Below are positions 33,082 through 42,153 of a DNA stretch of 64,000 nucleotides, in pieces. The notes beneath the pieces were generated by a model. That model was given only the letters and a program-made list of their open reading frames with translations, made no database searches and was not told where the DNA came from. The position numbers and the translations under genes are program-made. Source of the DNA: Deltaproteobacteria bacterium (GTDB taxonomy: Bacteria > Myxococcota > Kuafuiibacteriia > Kuafuiibacteriales > Kuafuiibacteriaceae). The stretch is taken from positions 310,001-374,000 of the forward strand of contig JACKEN010000002.1 of assembly GCA_020632995.1 (NCBI GenBank), read 5' to 3'. How positions within the stretch are numbered: the first letter of the stretch is position 1; each line of letters begins with the position of its first letter.

Positions 33082-35178
33082 ATGGTCCGCCCCGTGCAGA
33101 TGCTCCTCGGCCTCCGGGAGAGCTGGATCCGGCGCCTGCTGCCCTGGGCGGTGGCGTTGCAGGTGGTGTGGCTGGGGCTCCTGCTCGCGGTCGTCCTGCT
33201 GGATCTGAAGTGGCCGGTGGCCCTCGTGGGCACCGCGGTGGTGGCGGTGGCCTCGGTCCTCGTGCTCCGGCGGGTCATCGGGAAGCTCGCGCTGATCCAA
33301 GCTGACGCGCTCCTCGAGGTGACCCGGCGGGCCCGCGCGGCCAGCCACCGCATCGCCAGCCGCCACGCCCTCCCCCCGAGCGCGCTGACCCCCTCCCGCC
33401 TGCTGCGGGCCGGTGTCCCAGAAGAGATCGCGGGCCTCTTCGAGGCCTTCGGGCACCTCGAGCACGTGCTGACCCGGGCGGAGTCCATCGAGCGCGAGCT
33501 GGAGGACTCGAAGGCGCGGCTGTCGGCCCAGACCTCGGAGCTGGTCCAGGCGCGTGACCAGGCGATGGAGGCCTCGCGGCTCAAGAGCGAGTTCCTCGCC
33601 AACATGAGCCACGAGATCCGCACCCCGATGAACGGGGTGCTGGGCATGACCACCCTGTTGCTCGACACCCCGCTCGGCGCCGAGCAGCGCGACTACGCCA
33701 ACAACATCCACCGCTCGGCGGTGGCGCTGCTCGACATCCTCAACGACATCCTGGACGTCTCCAAGATCGAGTCCGGGCGGCTGGAGCTCGAGGACAACCC
33801 CTTCGACCTGATGGACTGCGTGGACGACGTGGTGGAGACGCTGCGCGGGACCGCGGTCGACAAGGGGATCGATCTCGTCCTGCGCCACACCCCCGACTGC
33901 CCACGCTGGCTGATCGGCGACGCGGGGCGCCTGCGCCAGGTGCTGATCAACCTCGCCGGCAACGCGGTGAAGTTCACCGAGAGCGGGCACGTGCTCATCG
34001 AGGTGGAGGGGCAGGTCGAGGGGACGCGGGCCCGCCTGGGCCTCTCGGTGCAGGACACCGGCCCCGGCATACCGCAGGACAAGCTGGACCTCGTCTTCGA
34101 CAAGTTCATGCAGGCCGACGCGAGCACCACGCGGCGCTTCGGCGGCACCGGCCTCGGCCTCACCATCTCCCGCGACCTGGTGCGTCTCATGGGCGGCCGG
34201 ATGTTCGTGGACAGCCAGGTCGGGGTCGGCACCACGTTCCGCGTGGAGCTGGAGCTCGGCCTCGATCCGGAGCCCCACGACGAGCACGACGAGCCCAGCC
34301 TCGCCGGGATGCGCGTGCTGATCGTGGACGACAGCGCGGTGAACTGCCGCATCCTGCGCGAGCAGGTGAGCGCTTGGCAGGCGGTGGCCACCTCGGTGAC
34401 CTCGGGCTCCGAGGCGCTCGCCGCCCTCCGCGCGGCGGCGGAACAGAAGCAGCCCTTCGACGCGATGGTGGTCGACTTCCAGATGCCGGAGATGGACGGC
34501 GAGATGTTCGTCCGGGCGCTGCGCACCGAGGACGACGTGGGTGAGCCGGTGGTGCTGGCCTTGTCGTCGGCAGTGCTGCCTGGCTTGCGCTCGCGCCTGT
34601 TGGCGGCGGGGGCGGACGGCTTCGCGCTCAAGCCCTGCCGCGCCGATCGCCTGAAGCGGGAGATGGTCTCCGCCTGGATCCGCCGGCGCGGCAGCCTCGG
34701 GGAGCCCAACCCGGTGGAGACCCAGCTCGCCCCGCTGGTCGAGGAGGGCAACCCGCTGCGGGTGCTGGTGGTGGAGGACAACCGCCTCAACGCCCTGGTG
34801 GCCTCGCGCATGCTCGAGAAGATGGGCTGCCGCGTGAACCTGGCCGCGAACGGCAAGGAAGCCTTCGAGATGGTGGCCGGCTTCACCTACGACATGGTGC
34901 TCATGGACTGCCAGATGCCGGTGATGGACGGCTTCGACGCCACCCGGATGATCCGCCAGCTCAGCTCCCACCGCGGGCAGGTGCCCATCGTGGCCCTCAC
35001 CGCCCACGCGTTCCAGGAGGAGCGGCAGCGCTGCTTCGACTCCGGGATGAACGCCCACCTCTCCAAGCCGGTGACGCCAGACGCCTTGCGGGGCGCCTTG
35101 ATCCAGTGGGTGCTGCCGCGTCGCAAGATCAGGCCGCCCTGGAAGCCCAAGGTGGACTCCGCCGCCCGCAACCGCTGA
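33082..35178 (+). CDS. Hybrid sensor histidine kinase with two receiver domains
   Basis: 698 residues. Two N-terminal membrane helices (about 17-62) have almost no periplasmic loop between them, so the signal is probably intramembrane or cytoplasmic. A coiled coil follows, then HisKA with the H-box FLANMSHEIRTPMNGVLGM and an HATPase domain (N box INLAGNAVKF, G boxes DTGPGIP and FGGTGLGLTI). Receiver 1 (about 410-530) has MVVDFQMPEMDG and receiver 2 (about 555-675) has VLMDCQMPVMDG, each with the phospho-Asp. Such BarA/ArcB-like hybrids relay to a separate Hpt protein; none is adjacent. The gene ends 3 bp from the convergent ABC permease gene. Confidence 0.93.
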   Translation: MVRPVQMLLGLRESWIRRLLPWAVALQVVWLGLLLAVVLLDLKWPVALVGTAVVAVASVLVLRRVIGKLALIQADALLEVTRRARAASHRIASRHALPPSALTPSRLLRAGVPEEIAGLFEAFGHLEHVLTRAESIERELEDSKARLSAQTSELVQARDQAMEASRLKSEFLANMSHEIRTPMNGVLGMTTLLLDTPLGAEQRDYANNIHRSAVALLDILNDILDVSKIESGRLELEDNPFDLMDCVDDVVETLRGTAVDKGIDLVLRHTPDCPRWLIGDAGRLRQVLINLAGNAVKFTESGHVLIEVEGQVEGTRARLGLSVQDTGPGIPQDKLDLVFDKFMQADASTTRRFGGTGLGLTISRDLVRLMGGRMFVDSQVGVGTTFRVELELGLDPEPHDEHDEPSLAGMRVLIVDDSAVNCRILREQVSAWQAVATSVTSGSEALAALRAAAEQKQPFDAMVVDFQMPEMDGEMFVRALRTEDDVGEPVVLALSSAVLPGLRSRLLAAGADGFALKPCRADRLKREMVSAWIRRRGSLGEPNPVETQLAPLVEEGNPLRVLVVEDNRLNALVASRMLEKMGCRVNLAANGKEAFEMVAGFTYDMVLMDCQMPVMDGFDATRMIRQLSSHRGQVPIVALTAHAFQEERQRCFDSGMNAHLSKPVTPDALRGALIQWVLPRRKIRPPWKPKVDSAARNR

Positions 35179-35181
35179 GCG

Positions 35182-37236
35182 CTACTCGTAGTGCACCGAC
35201 TCCGCGCTCGACAGGCCCGAGGCCCGGAGCGCGGGGTACAGGGCCGAGGCGAGCGAGATCACCAGCGCCCCGAGGATCGTGGCCACCACGTAGTGGGGCG
35301 GCAGCGCGAAGTGCACCTCGAAGGCGGAGATCACCGTCAGGGCGCCGAGCGAGAGGAACCCGAGCGGGATCCCGAGCACCACCGCCATCACCCCGCCCAC
35401 CGCGCCGATGAAGACGCCCTCCATCAAGAAGAGGTTGCGGACCTGCTTCGTCTTCATCCCCAGCACCCGCAACAGCGCGATCTCGCGCCGACGCACGTGG
35501 GCGGAGAGCACGAGGTTGTTGGCGATGCCCAGCCCGGCCAGGATCCCGGTGAGCAGGAGGATCACGTCGAAGATGCGGAAGTCGCTGTCGGTCTCACGCA
35601 CCCGGTACTGCTCGAAGTAGCGGCCCACCTCGACGTAGAGGTCGCGTTGGTTGAAGCGGCTGCCGGGGCCGGCGAACCAGTCGGGGCCGGTGAGCCGGAT
35701 CGCGTAGGCCCCGCCCATCGGCTTGGCGTAGCCCTCGAGGAGGTCGTAGTCCGCCGCGTCCACCAGCCCGAAGGTCTTGCTGTTGCGGTAGGTGCCGACC
35801 ACCGGCATGTAGCCGATGTCCGAGATCCCGACCACGGTGAGGGTCGCGGTGCGGGTGAGGCCGGTGACCTTCAGCGCGTCGCCGGGCTGCACGCCGTAGC
35901 GGCGCGCCATCAGGTGGCTGAGCACGATCTTCCCCGGGCCCAGCTCCTTCACCGCGTCGTACGCGGCCGGGTTGGTCAGCTTCGCCATCACCCGGAGCTG
36001 GTCCGCCTGCACCGCCATCAACGTGTTGGGCCACGGGGTGCGGCCCGAGAACTGGACCGTCAACACGTCTTGCGGGATGGTGCCGATCAGGCTGTCCGGC
36101 ACTCTGGGCAGGCCCTTCATCGCGACCACGTAGGTGTTGGGCCGGATGATGTCCGCGCCCCACTCGACCACCTCCGACTTCAGGGAGCGGGTGACGATGT
36201 GCAGGCCGAGGAGGAGCGCGAACACCAGCATGATGCCGCTCACCGCCCACGAGAACTCGTGGCTCGCCCGCTCGATCCGGCGGACGGTGAGGAGGCGCTC
36301 CGCCGCCGGGCCTACTCGCGCCACCCGGGCCACCACCCCACCCACCGCGCCCACTACCTCGGGCACGAGCACGAGGAGGCTGAGGAAGCCCGCGATCACC
36401 AGCCCCGACTCGGCGACGAAGAAGGCGAGCGAGGGCAGGACCTCGACGAAGAAGGGCCGGATGAGCACGTACATCAGGACCATCATCGGGAACGCGATGA
36501 TCGTGAGGCCCCTCGGGCGGCGCCGGGCCGCGCCCTCCTTGCCCTCGATGAACTGGGGGCGGAGCGTCTTCGCCACGTCGAGGCGGAGCACCTCGCGCAG
36601 CGGGCTGGCCACCCCGAGCACCGCGGTGAAGGCGCCGACGATCGCCACGATGAAGATCTTCTTCCAGGGGAAGAAGAGCCAATACAGGTGCGAGCGCCCG
36701 GTGGTGGTGATGCCGGCCATCGCGGCGGCCGCCGAGAGGGGCGGGGTGAAGAACACCCCGAGCGCCGCGCCCATGATGCCGACGAGCATCGCGCTCAGCA
36801 GGAAGATGCCCGCCACCTGGCGCGGGGTGGCCCCCAGGCTGCGCAACAGGGCGATCTCGCGGCGCCGCTGCTCCACCACCACCCGGAAGGTGAAGAAGAC
36901 GATCAGCGCGCCGACGAGGAAGGCGGAGAGCGAACCCAGGCGGATGGCGGAGCGCATCACCTGGTAGTCCTCGTGCGTCTCCTCCTTCGCGTCCTGCACC
37001 ACCGCGGGCTGGGCGTCCCGCTTGATCGGGTCGATGCCGACGGTCGAGGGCGCCTCGACCATGGTGGGGTTGGTCTCCCAGCGGCGCGACTCCTGGGCCC
37101 GGGTGTTCACGTCGAGGGTGAGCACGACCGACACGGTGGCGGTGCCGATGGCGACGCCGAGCACCGCGGCGAGGGTGCCGAACCAGTCCGAACGCAGGTT
37201 GCGCAGGGCCAGGCGCGGGATCAGGCGCTTCAGCAT
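35182..37236 (-). CDS. ABC transporter permease, FtsX/MacB/LolCE superfamily
   Basis: 684 residues. An N-terminal membrane helix follows LALRNLRSDWFGTLAAVLGV. An FtsX core with four helices comes first (FRVVVEQRRREIALLRSLGA), and a second copy is at the C-terminus (LVLSAHVRRREIALLRVLGM). Between them is a large periplasmic domain (about 385-545). The doubled FtsX core is characteristic of the long permeases in this superfamily. The system probably moves lipids, lipoproteins or peptides from the inner membrane outward rather than importing a solute. The ATG overlaps the stop of the ATPase gene by 1 nt, so the two form an operon. Confidence 0.9.
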   Translation of the reverse strand: MLKRLIPRLALRNLRSDWFGTLAAVLGVAIGTATVSVVLTLDVNTRAQESRRWETNPTMVEAPSTVGIDPIKRDAQPAVVQDAKEETHEDYQVMRSAIRLGSLSAFLVGALIVFFTFRVVVEQRRREIALLRSLGATPRQVAGIFLLSAMLVGIMGAALGVFFTPPLSAAAAMAGITTTGRSHLYWLFFPWKKIFIVAIVGAFTAVLGVASPLREVLRLDVAKTLRPQFIEGKEGAARRRPRGLTIIAFPMMVLMYVLIRPFFVEVLPSLAFFVAESGLVIAGFLSLLVLVPEVVGAVGGVVARVARVGPAAERLLTVRRIERASHEFSWAVSGIMLVFALLLGLHIVTRSLKSEVVEWGADIIRPNTYVVAMKGLPRVPDSLIGTIPQDVLTVQFSGRTPWPNTLMAVQADQLRVMAKLTNPAAYDAVKELGPGKIVLSHLMARRYGVQPGDALKVTGLTRTATLTVVGISDIGYMPVVGTYRNSKTFGLVDAADYDLLEGYAKPMGGAYAIRLTGPDWFAGPGSRFNQRDLYVEVGRYFEQYRVRETDSDFRIFDVILLLTGILAGLGIANNLVLSAHVRRREIALLRVLGMKTKQVRNLFLMEGVFIGAVGGVMAVVLGIPLGFLSLGALTVISAFEVHFALPPHYVVATILGALVISLASALYPALRASGLSSAESVHYE

Positions 37237-37994
37237 CAGATGCCCAGCTCCTGGAGGCGAGCGTGGATGTTCCCCACCGTCACCGCCTCACCCGCCAGGG
37301 CGTCGCCGTCGTCGATCAACCCGTCCTTCAAGAACAGCACGCGGTCGGCCCTCGCCGCGTCCTCGGGGTTGTGGGTCACCAGGAGCATCGCGCTTCGGGA
37401 CTCGTGCAGCACGTCGCGGAGGAGCTGCATGATCTTCTTGCCGGTGGCGACGTTCACGTTGCCGGTGGGCTCGTCGGCCAGGATCAGCTCGGGCTTGCGC
37501 ACGATGGCCCGGGCGATCGACACCAGCTGCATCTCGCCGCCGGAGAGCTGGGCCGGCAGGTGGTCCTTGCGGTGTTGCATCCCCACCCGCTCGAGGCACC
37601 GGCCGACCGCGTCCATGTCGGGGGTGACGCCGTCGATCAGGTAGGGGAGCATCACGTTCTCCTCCACGTCGAGGTTCGGGACGAGGTTGAAGAACTGGTA
37701 GATGATCCCGATGCGGTGGCGGCGCTCCATGGTGCGCGCCTCGTCGTCCATGGTGGCGAGGTCGCGCCCGAGCACGTCGATGCGGCCGCGATCGGGGACG
37801 TCCAGCCCGGCGATGCAGTTGAGCAGGGTGCTCTTGCCCACCCCGGAGGGTCCCATCACCGCGACCAGCTCCGAGCGGGCGATGCTCAGGCTGAGCCCCT
37901 GGAGCACGTGCACCGGGCTGGTGCCCAGGGCGTAGCTCTTGTGCACCTGCTCGACTTTGGCCACCAGGTCGGACACCGCGCTTTCGAACACCAT
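37236..37994 (-). CDS. ABC transporter ATP-binding protein, LolD/MacB type
   Basis: 252 residues from ATG 37994 (the in-frame extension to 38150 runs into the antisense of the PII gene). Walker A is GPSGVGKST and Walker B is LILADEPTGNVNVATG, the form typical of LolD/MacB/FtsE. The signature is LSGGEMQLVSIARAI, where the usual LSGGQ/LSGGEQQR has a Met. Switch His is present in VTHNPEDA. It powers the FtsX-type permease encoded immediately downstream. The gene is divergent from the PII gene, with 64 bp between. Confidence 0.92.
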   Translation of the reverse strand: MVFESAVSDLVAKVEQVHKSYALGTSPVHVLQGLSLSIARSELVAVMGPSGVGKSTLLNCIAGLDVPDRGRIDVLGRDLATMDDEARTMERRHRIGIIYQFFNLVPNLDVEENVMLPYLIDGVTPDMDAVGRCLERVGMQHRKDHLPAQLSGGEMQLVSIARAIVRKPELILADEPTGNVNVATGKKIMQLLRDVLHESRSAMLLVTHNPEDAARADRVLFLKDGLIDDGDALAGEAVTVGNIHARLQELGI

Positions 37995-38021
37995 CGGTGA
38001 CGGCGAGGCAAGGGGCCGGGA

Positions 38022-38050
38022 TTGACCGGGTGCCGGGGTCGCAGTTAGCT
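38022..38050 (+). promoter_or_regulatory. Weak sigma-70-like promoter before the PII gene
   Basis: TTGACC (38022-38027), 17 bp, then TTAGCT (38045-38050). The -35 is good (5 of 6) but the -10 is poor. The start of transcription would fall only 1-2 nt before the ATG at 38059. Low confidence. Confidence 0.22.
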
Positions 38051-38058
38051 GGCGGTGC

Positions 38059-38397
38059 ATGAAGAAGGTCGAGGCGATCATCAAGCCCTTCAAGCTGGAC
38101 GAGGTCCGGGAGGCCCTGGGGGCCGCCGGCATCCAGGGGATGACCATCACCGAGGTGAAGGGCTTCGGTCGGCAGAAGGGGCACTCCGAGCTCTACCGCG
38201 GGGCAGAGTACGTGGTGGACTTCCTGCCCAAGGTGAAGGTCGAGGTGGTGTGCACCGACGAGGACGTGCACCAGGTGGTGGAGGCCATCGAGCAGGCGGC
38301 TCGCACCGGCCGGATCGGGGACGGGAAGATCTTCGTCTTCCCGGTGGAGGAGGTGATCCGGGTTCGCACCGGGGAGCGGGGCGGGTCGGCCATCTAG
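38059..38397 (+). CDS. glnB: Nitrogen regulatory protein PII
   Basis: 112 residues, the exact family length. PII is a trimeric cytoplasmic sensor of 2-oxoglutarate, ATP and ADP that controls glutamine synthetase modification and nitrogen gene expression. The T-loop is intact, with the uridylylation site Y51 in ELYRGAEYVVDF. The B-loop motif TGRIGDGKIFV and the C-terminal RVRTGERG are also present. The next gene is glutamine synthetase (190 bp downstream, same strand), the classical glnBA arrangement. No amtB gene is adjacent, which favours glnB over glnK. Confidence 0.96.
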   Translation: MKKVEAIIKPFKLDEVREALGAAGIQGMTITEVKGFGRQKGHSELYRGAEYVVDFLPKVKVEVVCTDEDVHQVVEAIEQAARTGRIGDGKIFVFPVEEVIRVRTGERGGSAI

Positions 38398-38474
38398 GGC
38401 CCGGGGTACCCCCTTCCACCCGGACGCATTCCAAAGGTGATGTAGGATTCCAGATCGCCACGCAAGATCTTGGG

Positions 38475-38489
38475 TGGAGCCTGTTGGGC
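38475..38489 (+). promoter_or_regulatory. Weak sigma-54-like site in the glnB-glnA gap
   Basis: TGGAGCCTGTTGGGC keeps the invariant GG (38476-38477) and GC (38488-38489) at the correct 10-bp spacing, but the flanking consensus is poor. It lies about 100 bp upstream of glnA, where a nitrogen-regulated promoter would be expected. The rest of the 190-bp gap shows no clear promoter. Confidence 0.25.
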
Positions 38490-38587
38490 CGGTTTGCGAA
38501 TCGTGCTAGTCCCGACGCGTCGCGGCATAGGTGACTCGGGAACGAGTCGCGACCCGGGTCGAGGACGCGAAGGAGAGCGCAAGCATC

Positions 38588-40006
38588 ATGAAGCCGAAGG
38601 AAGTACTGGAGTTCGCGAAGGAGAATCGCGTGCAGATGGTCGACATCAAGTTCGTCGACCTGTTTGGCATCTGGCAGCACTTCACCATCCCCGTGCACGA
38701 GCTCGAAGAGGGCCTGTTCGAGGATGGCCTCGGGTTCGACGGGTCGTCGATCCGAGGTTGGGCCGCCATCAACGCGTCCGACATGTTGGTCATGCCGGAC
38801 GTCCGCACCGCGAAGATCGACCCCTTCATCACCTTCACCCCCACCCTGTCCTTGATCGCGGACATCGTGGATCCCATCACCCGGGAGCCCTACAGCCGTG
38901 ACCCGCGGTTCGTGGCCAGGAAGGCCATCAACTACCTGAAGAGCACCGGCATCGCGGACACCTGCTTCATCGGCCCCGAGCCCGAGTTCTTCATCTTCGA
39001 CGAGATCCGCTTCGCGCACAGCGCCAACCAGGCCTTCTACGAGCTCGACTCGCAGGAGGGCGCCTGGAACACCGGCAAGAAGGGCGACAGCCCGAACCTC
39101 GCGTACCGGCCCCTGCACAAGGCCGGCTACTTCCCCGTGTCCCCCACCGACTCGATGCACGCCATCCGGCTCGAGATGGTGAAGGAGCTCAACGGCCTCG
39201 GCATCATGGTGGAGCGTGAGCACCACGAGGTGGCCACCGGCGGTCAGGCCGAGATCGACTTCCGCTTCCAGCCCCTGGTGGAGTGCGCGGACTCGGTGAT
39301 GTGGTTCAAGCACGTGGTGAAGAACGTGTCGGCCCGCCACGGCAAGGTCGCCACCTTCATGCCCAAGCCCATGCTGGACGACAACGGCTCCGGCATGCAC
39401 ACCCACCAGTCCCTGTGGAAGGACGGCAAGCCGCTCTTCGCGGGTGACGAGTACGCGGGCATGTCGAAGATGGCGATGCACTACATCGGCGGCATCCTGA
39501 AGCACGCGCGGGCCCTGACCGCGTTCACGAACCCCGGCACCAACAGCTACAAGCGGTTGGTCCCCGGCTTCGAGGCGCCCGTCAACCTGGCTTACTCTTC
39601 ACGGAACCGCTCGGCCGCCATCCGCATCCCGATGTACTCGCCATCCCCGAAGGCCAAGCGCATCGAGGTCCGGTTCCCCGACCCGTCCGCCAACCCCTAC
39701 CTGGCCTTCGCGGCCCAGATGATGGCGGGCCTGGACGGGATCCAGAACAAGATCGATCCCGGTGATCCGCTGGACAAGGACATCTACGGGATGACCCCGG
39801 AGGAGCTGGCCGACGTGCCGAGCGCCCCCGGCAGCCTGGAGGAGGCCATGAACTGCCTCGAGGAGGACCACGAGTTCCTCCTGAAGGGCGACGTGTTCTC
39901 CAAGGATCTCATCGAGACCTGGATCGACTGGAAGCGCACCCACGAGATCGCGCGGATCCGGCGCATGCCGCATCCGTTCGAGTTCGCGCTCTACCACGAC
40001 TGCTGA
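38588..40006 (+). CDS. glnA: Glutamine synthetase, type I (GSI-beta)
   Basis: 472 residues from ATG 38588, which follows AAGGAGA (38570-38576). It makes glutamine from glutamate, ammonia and ATP. Blocks seen are DLFGIWQHFTIP, FDGSSIRGW, the metal-site GPEPEFFIFD, NPGTNSYKRLVPGFEAPVNL, and SSRNRSAAIRIP. The adenylylation loop is present, with Y400 in NKIDPGDPLDKDIYGM equivalent to Tyr397 of the enteric enzyme. The enzyme therefore should be switched off by GlnE under PII control. The gene follows glnB and ends 5 bp from a convergent small gene. Confidence 0.97.
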   Translation: MKPKEVLEFAKENRVQMVDIKFVDLFGIWQHFTIPVHELEEGLFEDGLGFDGSSIRGWAAINASDMLVMPDVRTAKIDPFITFTPTLSLIADIVDPITREPYSRDPRFVARKAINYLKSTGIADTCFIGPEPEFFIFDEIRFAHSANQAFYELDSQEGAWNTGKKGDSPNLAYRPLHKAGYFPVSPTDSMHAIRLEMVKELNGLGIMVEREHHEVATGGQAEIDFRFQPLVECADSVMWFKHVVKNVSARHGKVATFMPKPMLDDNGSGMHTHQSLWKDGKPLFAGDEYAGMSKMAMHYIGGILKHARALTAFTNPGTNSYKRLVPGFEAPVNLAYSSRNRSAAIRIPMYSPSPKAKRIEVRFPDPSANPYLAFAAQMMAGLDGIQNKIDPGDPLDKDIYGMTPEELADVPSAPGSLEEAMNCLEEDHEFLLKGDVFSKDLIETWIDWKRTHEIARIRRMPHPFEFALYHDC

Positions 40007-40011
40007 GCCGC

Positions 40012-40209
40012 TCAGTGAGGCCGGGGGGCGCGTGCCTTGGGCGCCGCCTCCTGGCCCTTCCTCAGGGCCTCCTGAATCTGCTGAAACTCCACCTCCAGCT
40101 CGGGGGGCGGGGTCAGTCCGTTCATCGCGTACTGGGTCCCGAGGAACTTGATCTCCTCGGCCCGGGCCAACAAGGCGGCGCTGTCCTTCGCTTGGGTCAC
40201 CATGGCCAT
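40012..40209 (-). CDS. Small hypothetical protein coupled to the upstream gene
   Basis: 65 residues, mostly one helix (DSAALLARAEEIKFLGTQYA, then PPPELEVEFQQIQEALRKG) with a basic end. I do not recognise it. The ATG at 40209 overlaps the stop of the 588-residue gene (TGATG), and AAGGAG in the end of that gene acts as its ribosome site. Translation is thus coupled, and the two proteins may act together; the size and charge would suit a small chaperone or binding partner, but that is a guess. ATG 40203 is an alternative start. Confidence 0.65.
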   Translation of the reverse strand: MAMVTQAKDSAALLARAEEIKFLGTQYAMNGLTPPPELEVEFQQIQEALRKGQEAAPKARAPRPH

Positions 40210-41975
40210 CACTCCTTGTTCGCCCCGAAGGGGTCCATCGGCACGCCGCCCGCCTCGGCGAGGACGTCTCGCAAGGTGGCCTTCACCAGCTTCACGCTGT
40301 CGCGCTCGGCGTCGGTGAGCTTGCCGTCGGTGGGGACGTCGGCGTTCCAGTAGGGCACCACGGGCAGGGCGGCGCCCTCGGGCAGGCCGAGCGCGGCGGC
40401 CAGGCGGCGCTCGACCTCGGGGTAGAGCTTGCCCACCAGGCTGGCGTTCATCAGGTCGCCCTCGGCCTCGCCGATCGCCTTCATCGCCGGGTCCACGATG
40501 GCCTCGAGGCCCTTCACGAGCGAGAAGCCCACCGATGAGCCCACCGCGGCCTTGATGTTGGCGTCCCGCATGAACGGCATGGGCTGCTCGGGATCCCGGA
40601 TGTCCACCGCGATCTTGATGAGCCCGTCGGGGGCCGCGTACTGGAGCACGTCGGCCAGCGCCACCACCTGGGAGGCCACGAAGTGGGGGCTCTTGGGGTC
40701 CATGGTGGCCCACCCCGGCACCCCGATCGCCTCCATCCTTGCCCGGGCCTCGGGGCTGAACACGATCTCCCCGCCCTCCTGTGGCGCGCCGAGAGGGTCG
40801 GCGAGCTTGCCGGTGATCTCCTTGGCCACCGCCTCCGGCACCTTGGCCGCCGCGAGCTGCCCGCCCATCGCCCCCGACATGAAGAGGGCGGGGGTGATCT
40901 GGTGCTCGTGGGCCAGCTTCTTGGCCGTCTGCAGGATTTCTTGCGCTTCGGGGGTGGCGAGGTCCATGTGCCGCCCCGCGAGGAGGGGGAGCACCAGCTC
41001 CGCGCCGGCCCGGTTGTGCCAGAGCAGGCTGTGGGGCGTGGCGTCCTTGAACGCGTCCGAGCAGAGCGACCCCATCAGGGCGGCGGTCATCATCCGAGCC
41101 CGCGCCTGCATGCCCTCGATCGAGCGGGGGCGCGGCACGCCCACGTCGAAGGCCCGCGCCGCCTTCAGCACCTCGACCCGGGTGTGGACCCAGTTGGTGC
41201 GCTGCATGTCGCGGTCGGCCGGGGACAGCTCGGAGGCGGTGGTGCCCGCGCGGAAGCCGGCCCGCACCTCGGCCATCATGCCCATCACCGCCTCGCTCAG
41301 GTGGGCGGGGATGCCGTTGCGCTCCAGGATCTCTTGGAGCTCCCGGCCGATCCCGCCCTGGGCGAGGTCGAGGTCGAGCTCCGCCCGCAAGTTGGCCTGC
41401 GTCGTGCCGAGGGCGGTGGCGCCCGGGTAGAAGGTGGTGAGCATCCCCTTCACCTTGGCCGGGTCGGGGGTGCCCGCGATGAGCGCCTCGACGAGGTCGG
41501 AGTTCCCGAGCTCGGCGAGGACGCGGGGGGCGTCGGCCTTGGCCAGGGTCACCCCGAGCGCGGTGGCGGCGGCCCGGATCTCGGGGTGCCGCGCCCCGGC
41601 CAGGCGGGCGGTCAGCCCGCGCAGGCTCGACAGGTCAGCGCCTGCGGGGAGGAGGGCCACGCCGCCCTGCGCCGCCTTCAGCCGGGCGAGGACCTGGCCC
41701 GGTCGCCCCCCGGCCTCGAGCTGGGTCAAGGCCGCGCCGAGCGCCTGAGCCACGTTCTTCAGGGCCGCGCCCTGGGTGGCGGCGGCGGCGAGCAGGTCGG
41801 CGGTGGCCGCCTCTCCCCCATACTGCAGGGTCGCTTGACGGGCTGCGTCACGCGTCAGGCCGGGGTCGACCCGGGGCTCGACCTCCGCGGCCACGGTTGG
41901 ATCCGGGACCGGGGCTCCGGCCGCGGCGGGCCGGGTCAGGGGCGGGGGTCGGGCGGCCAGGTCGGTCTTCGTCAT
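40209..41975 (-). CDS. Hypothetical Ala-rich helical protein
   Basis: 588 residues from ATG 41975, or 607 from ATG 42032. I do not recognise a domain. A Pro/Ala-rich leader (1-45) is followed by a predominantly helical body, with DADAP-like and GTPDPAKVKGML turns, the segment HLSEAVMGMMAEVRAGFRAG, and a Cys-containing helix (MMTAALMGSLCSDAF). There is no signal peptide or membrane segment. A disordered leader and an all-helical body with a coupled small partner downstream recall exported effectors with chaperones, but nothing in the window proves it. A promoter-like sequence lies just upstream of 42032, which may favour that start. Confidence 0.6.
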   Translation of the reverse strand: MTKTDLAARPPPLTRPAAAGAPVPDPTVAAEVEPRVDPGLTRDAARQATLQYGGEAATADLLAAAATQGAALKNVAQALGAALTQLEAGGRPGQVLARLKAAQGGVALLPAGADLSSLRGLTARLAGARHPEIRAAATALGVTLAKADAPRVLAELGNSDLVEALIAGTPDPAKVKGMLTTFYPGATALGTTQANLRAELDLDLAQGGIGRELQEILERNGIPAHLSEAVMGMMAEVRAGFRAGTTASELSPADRDMQRTNWVHTRVEVLKAARAFDVGVPRPRSIEGMQARARMMTAALMGSLCSDAFKDATPHSLLWHNRAGAELVLPLLAGRHMDLATPEAQEILQTAKKLAHEHQITPALFMSGAMGGQLAAAKVPEAVAKEITGKLADPLGAPQEGGEIVFSPEARARMEAIGVPGWATMDPKSPHFVASQVVALADVLQYAAPDGLIKIAVDIRDPEQPMPFMRDANIKAAVGSSVGFSLVKGLEAIVDPAMKAIGEAEGDLMNASLVGKLYPEVERRLAAALGLPEGAALPVVPYWNADVPTDGKLTDAERDSVKLVKATLRDVLAEAGGVPMDPFGANKE

Positions 41976-42041
41976 GGGCGGCTCGGTGGGGGTACGGGCC
42001 GGCGCGGCGGCCGGATCCACGGTCCCCCACATTGTATGACA

Positions 42042-42069
42042 ATTATCGGGGCGCGGCCTCAGATGTTAC
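42042..42069 (-). promoter_or_regulatory. Promoter-like AT island with palindrome
   Basis: On the minus strand GTAACA (42069-42064), 16 bp, GATAAT (42047-42042) resembles a sigma-70 promoter (4 of 6 and 5 of 6). Transcription would begin near 42035, only a few nt before the ATG at 42032 and 60 nt before the ATG at 41975. The palindrome ATTGT-ATG-ACAAT (42031-42043) overlaps the -10 and could be an operator. Confidence 0.38.
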
Positions 42070-42153
42070 GCGGGTTCTGCCGGATCCAGGCCCGGCCCCT
42101 GTCCCATGGGTCAGGTTGCGTCCACCCCGGGCGGCCGGGCATCAGTCGGCGCA

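Noticed and set aside
40002..40014. Small hairpin CTGAG-CCG-CTCAG around the glnA stop as a terminator
   Set aside because: The stem is only 5 bp, with no T run; too weak to call.
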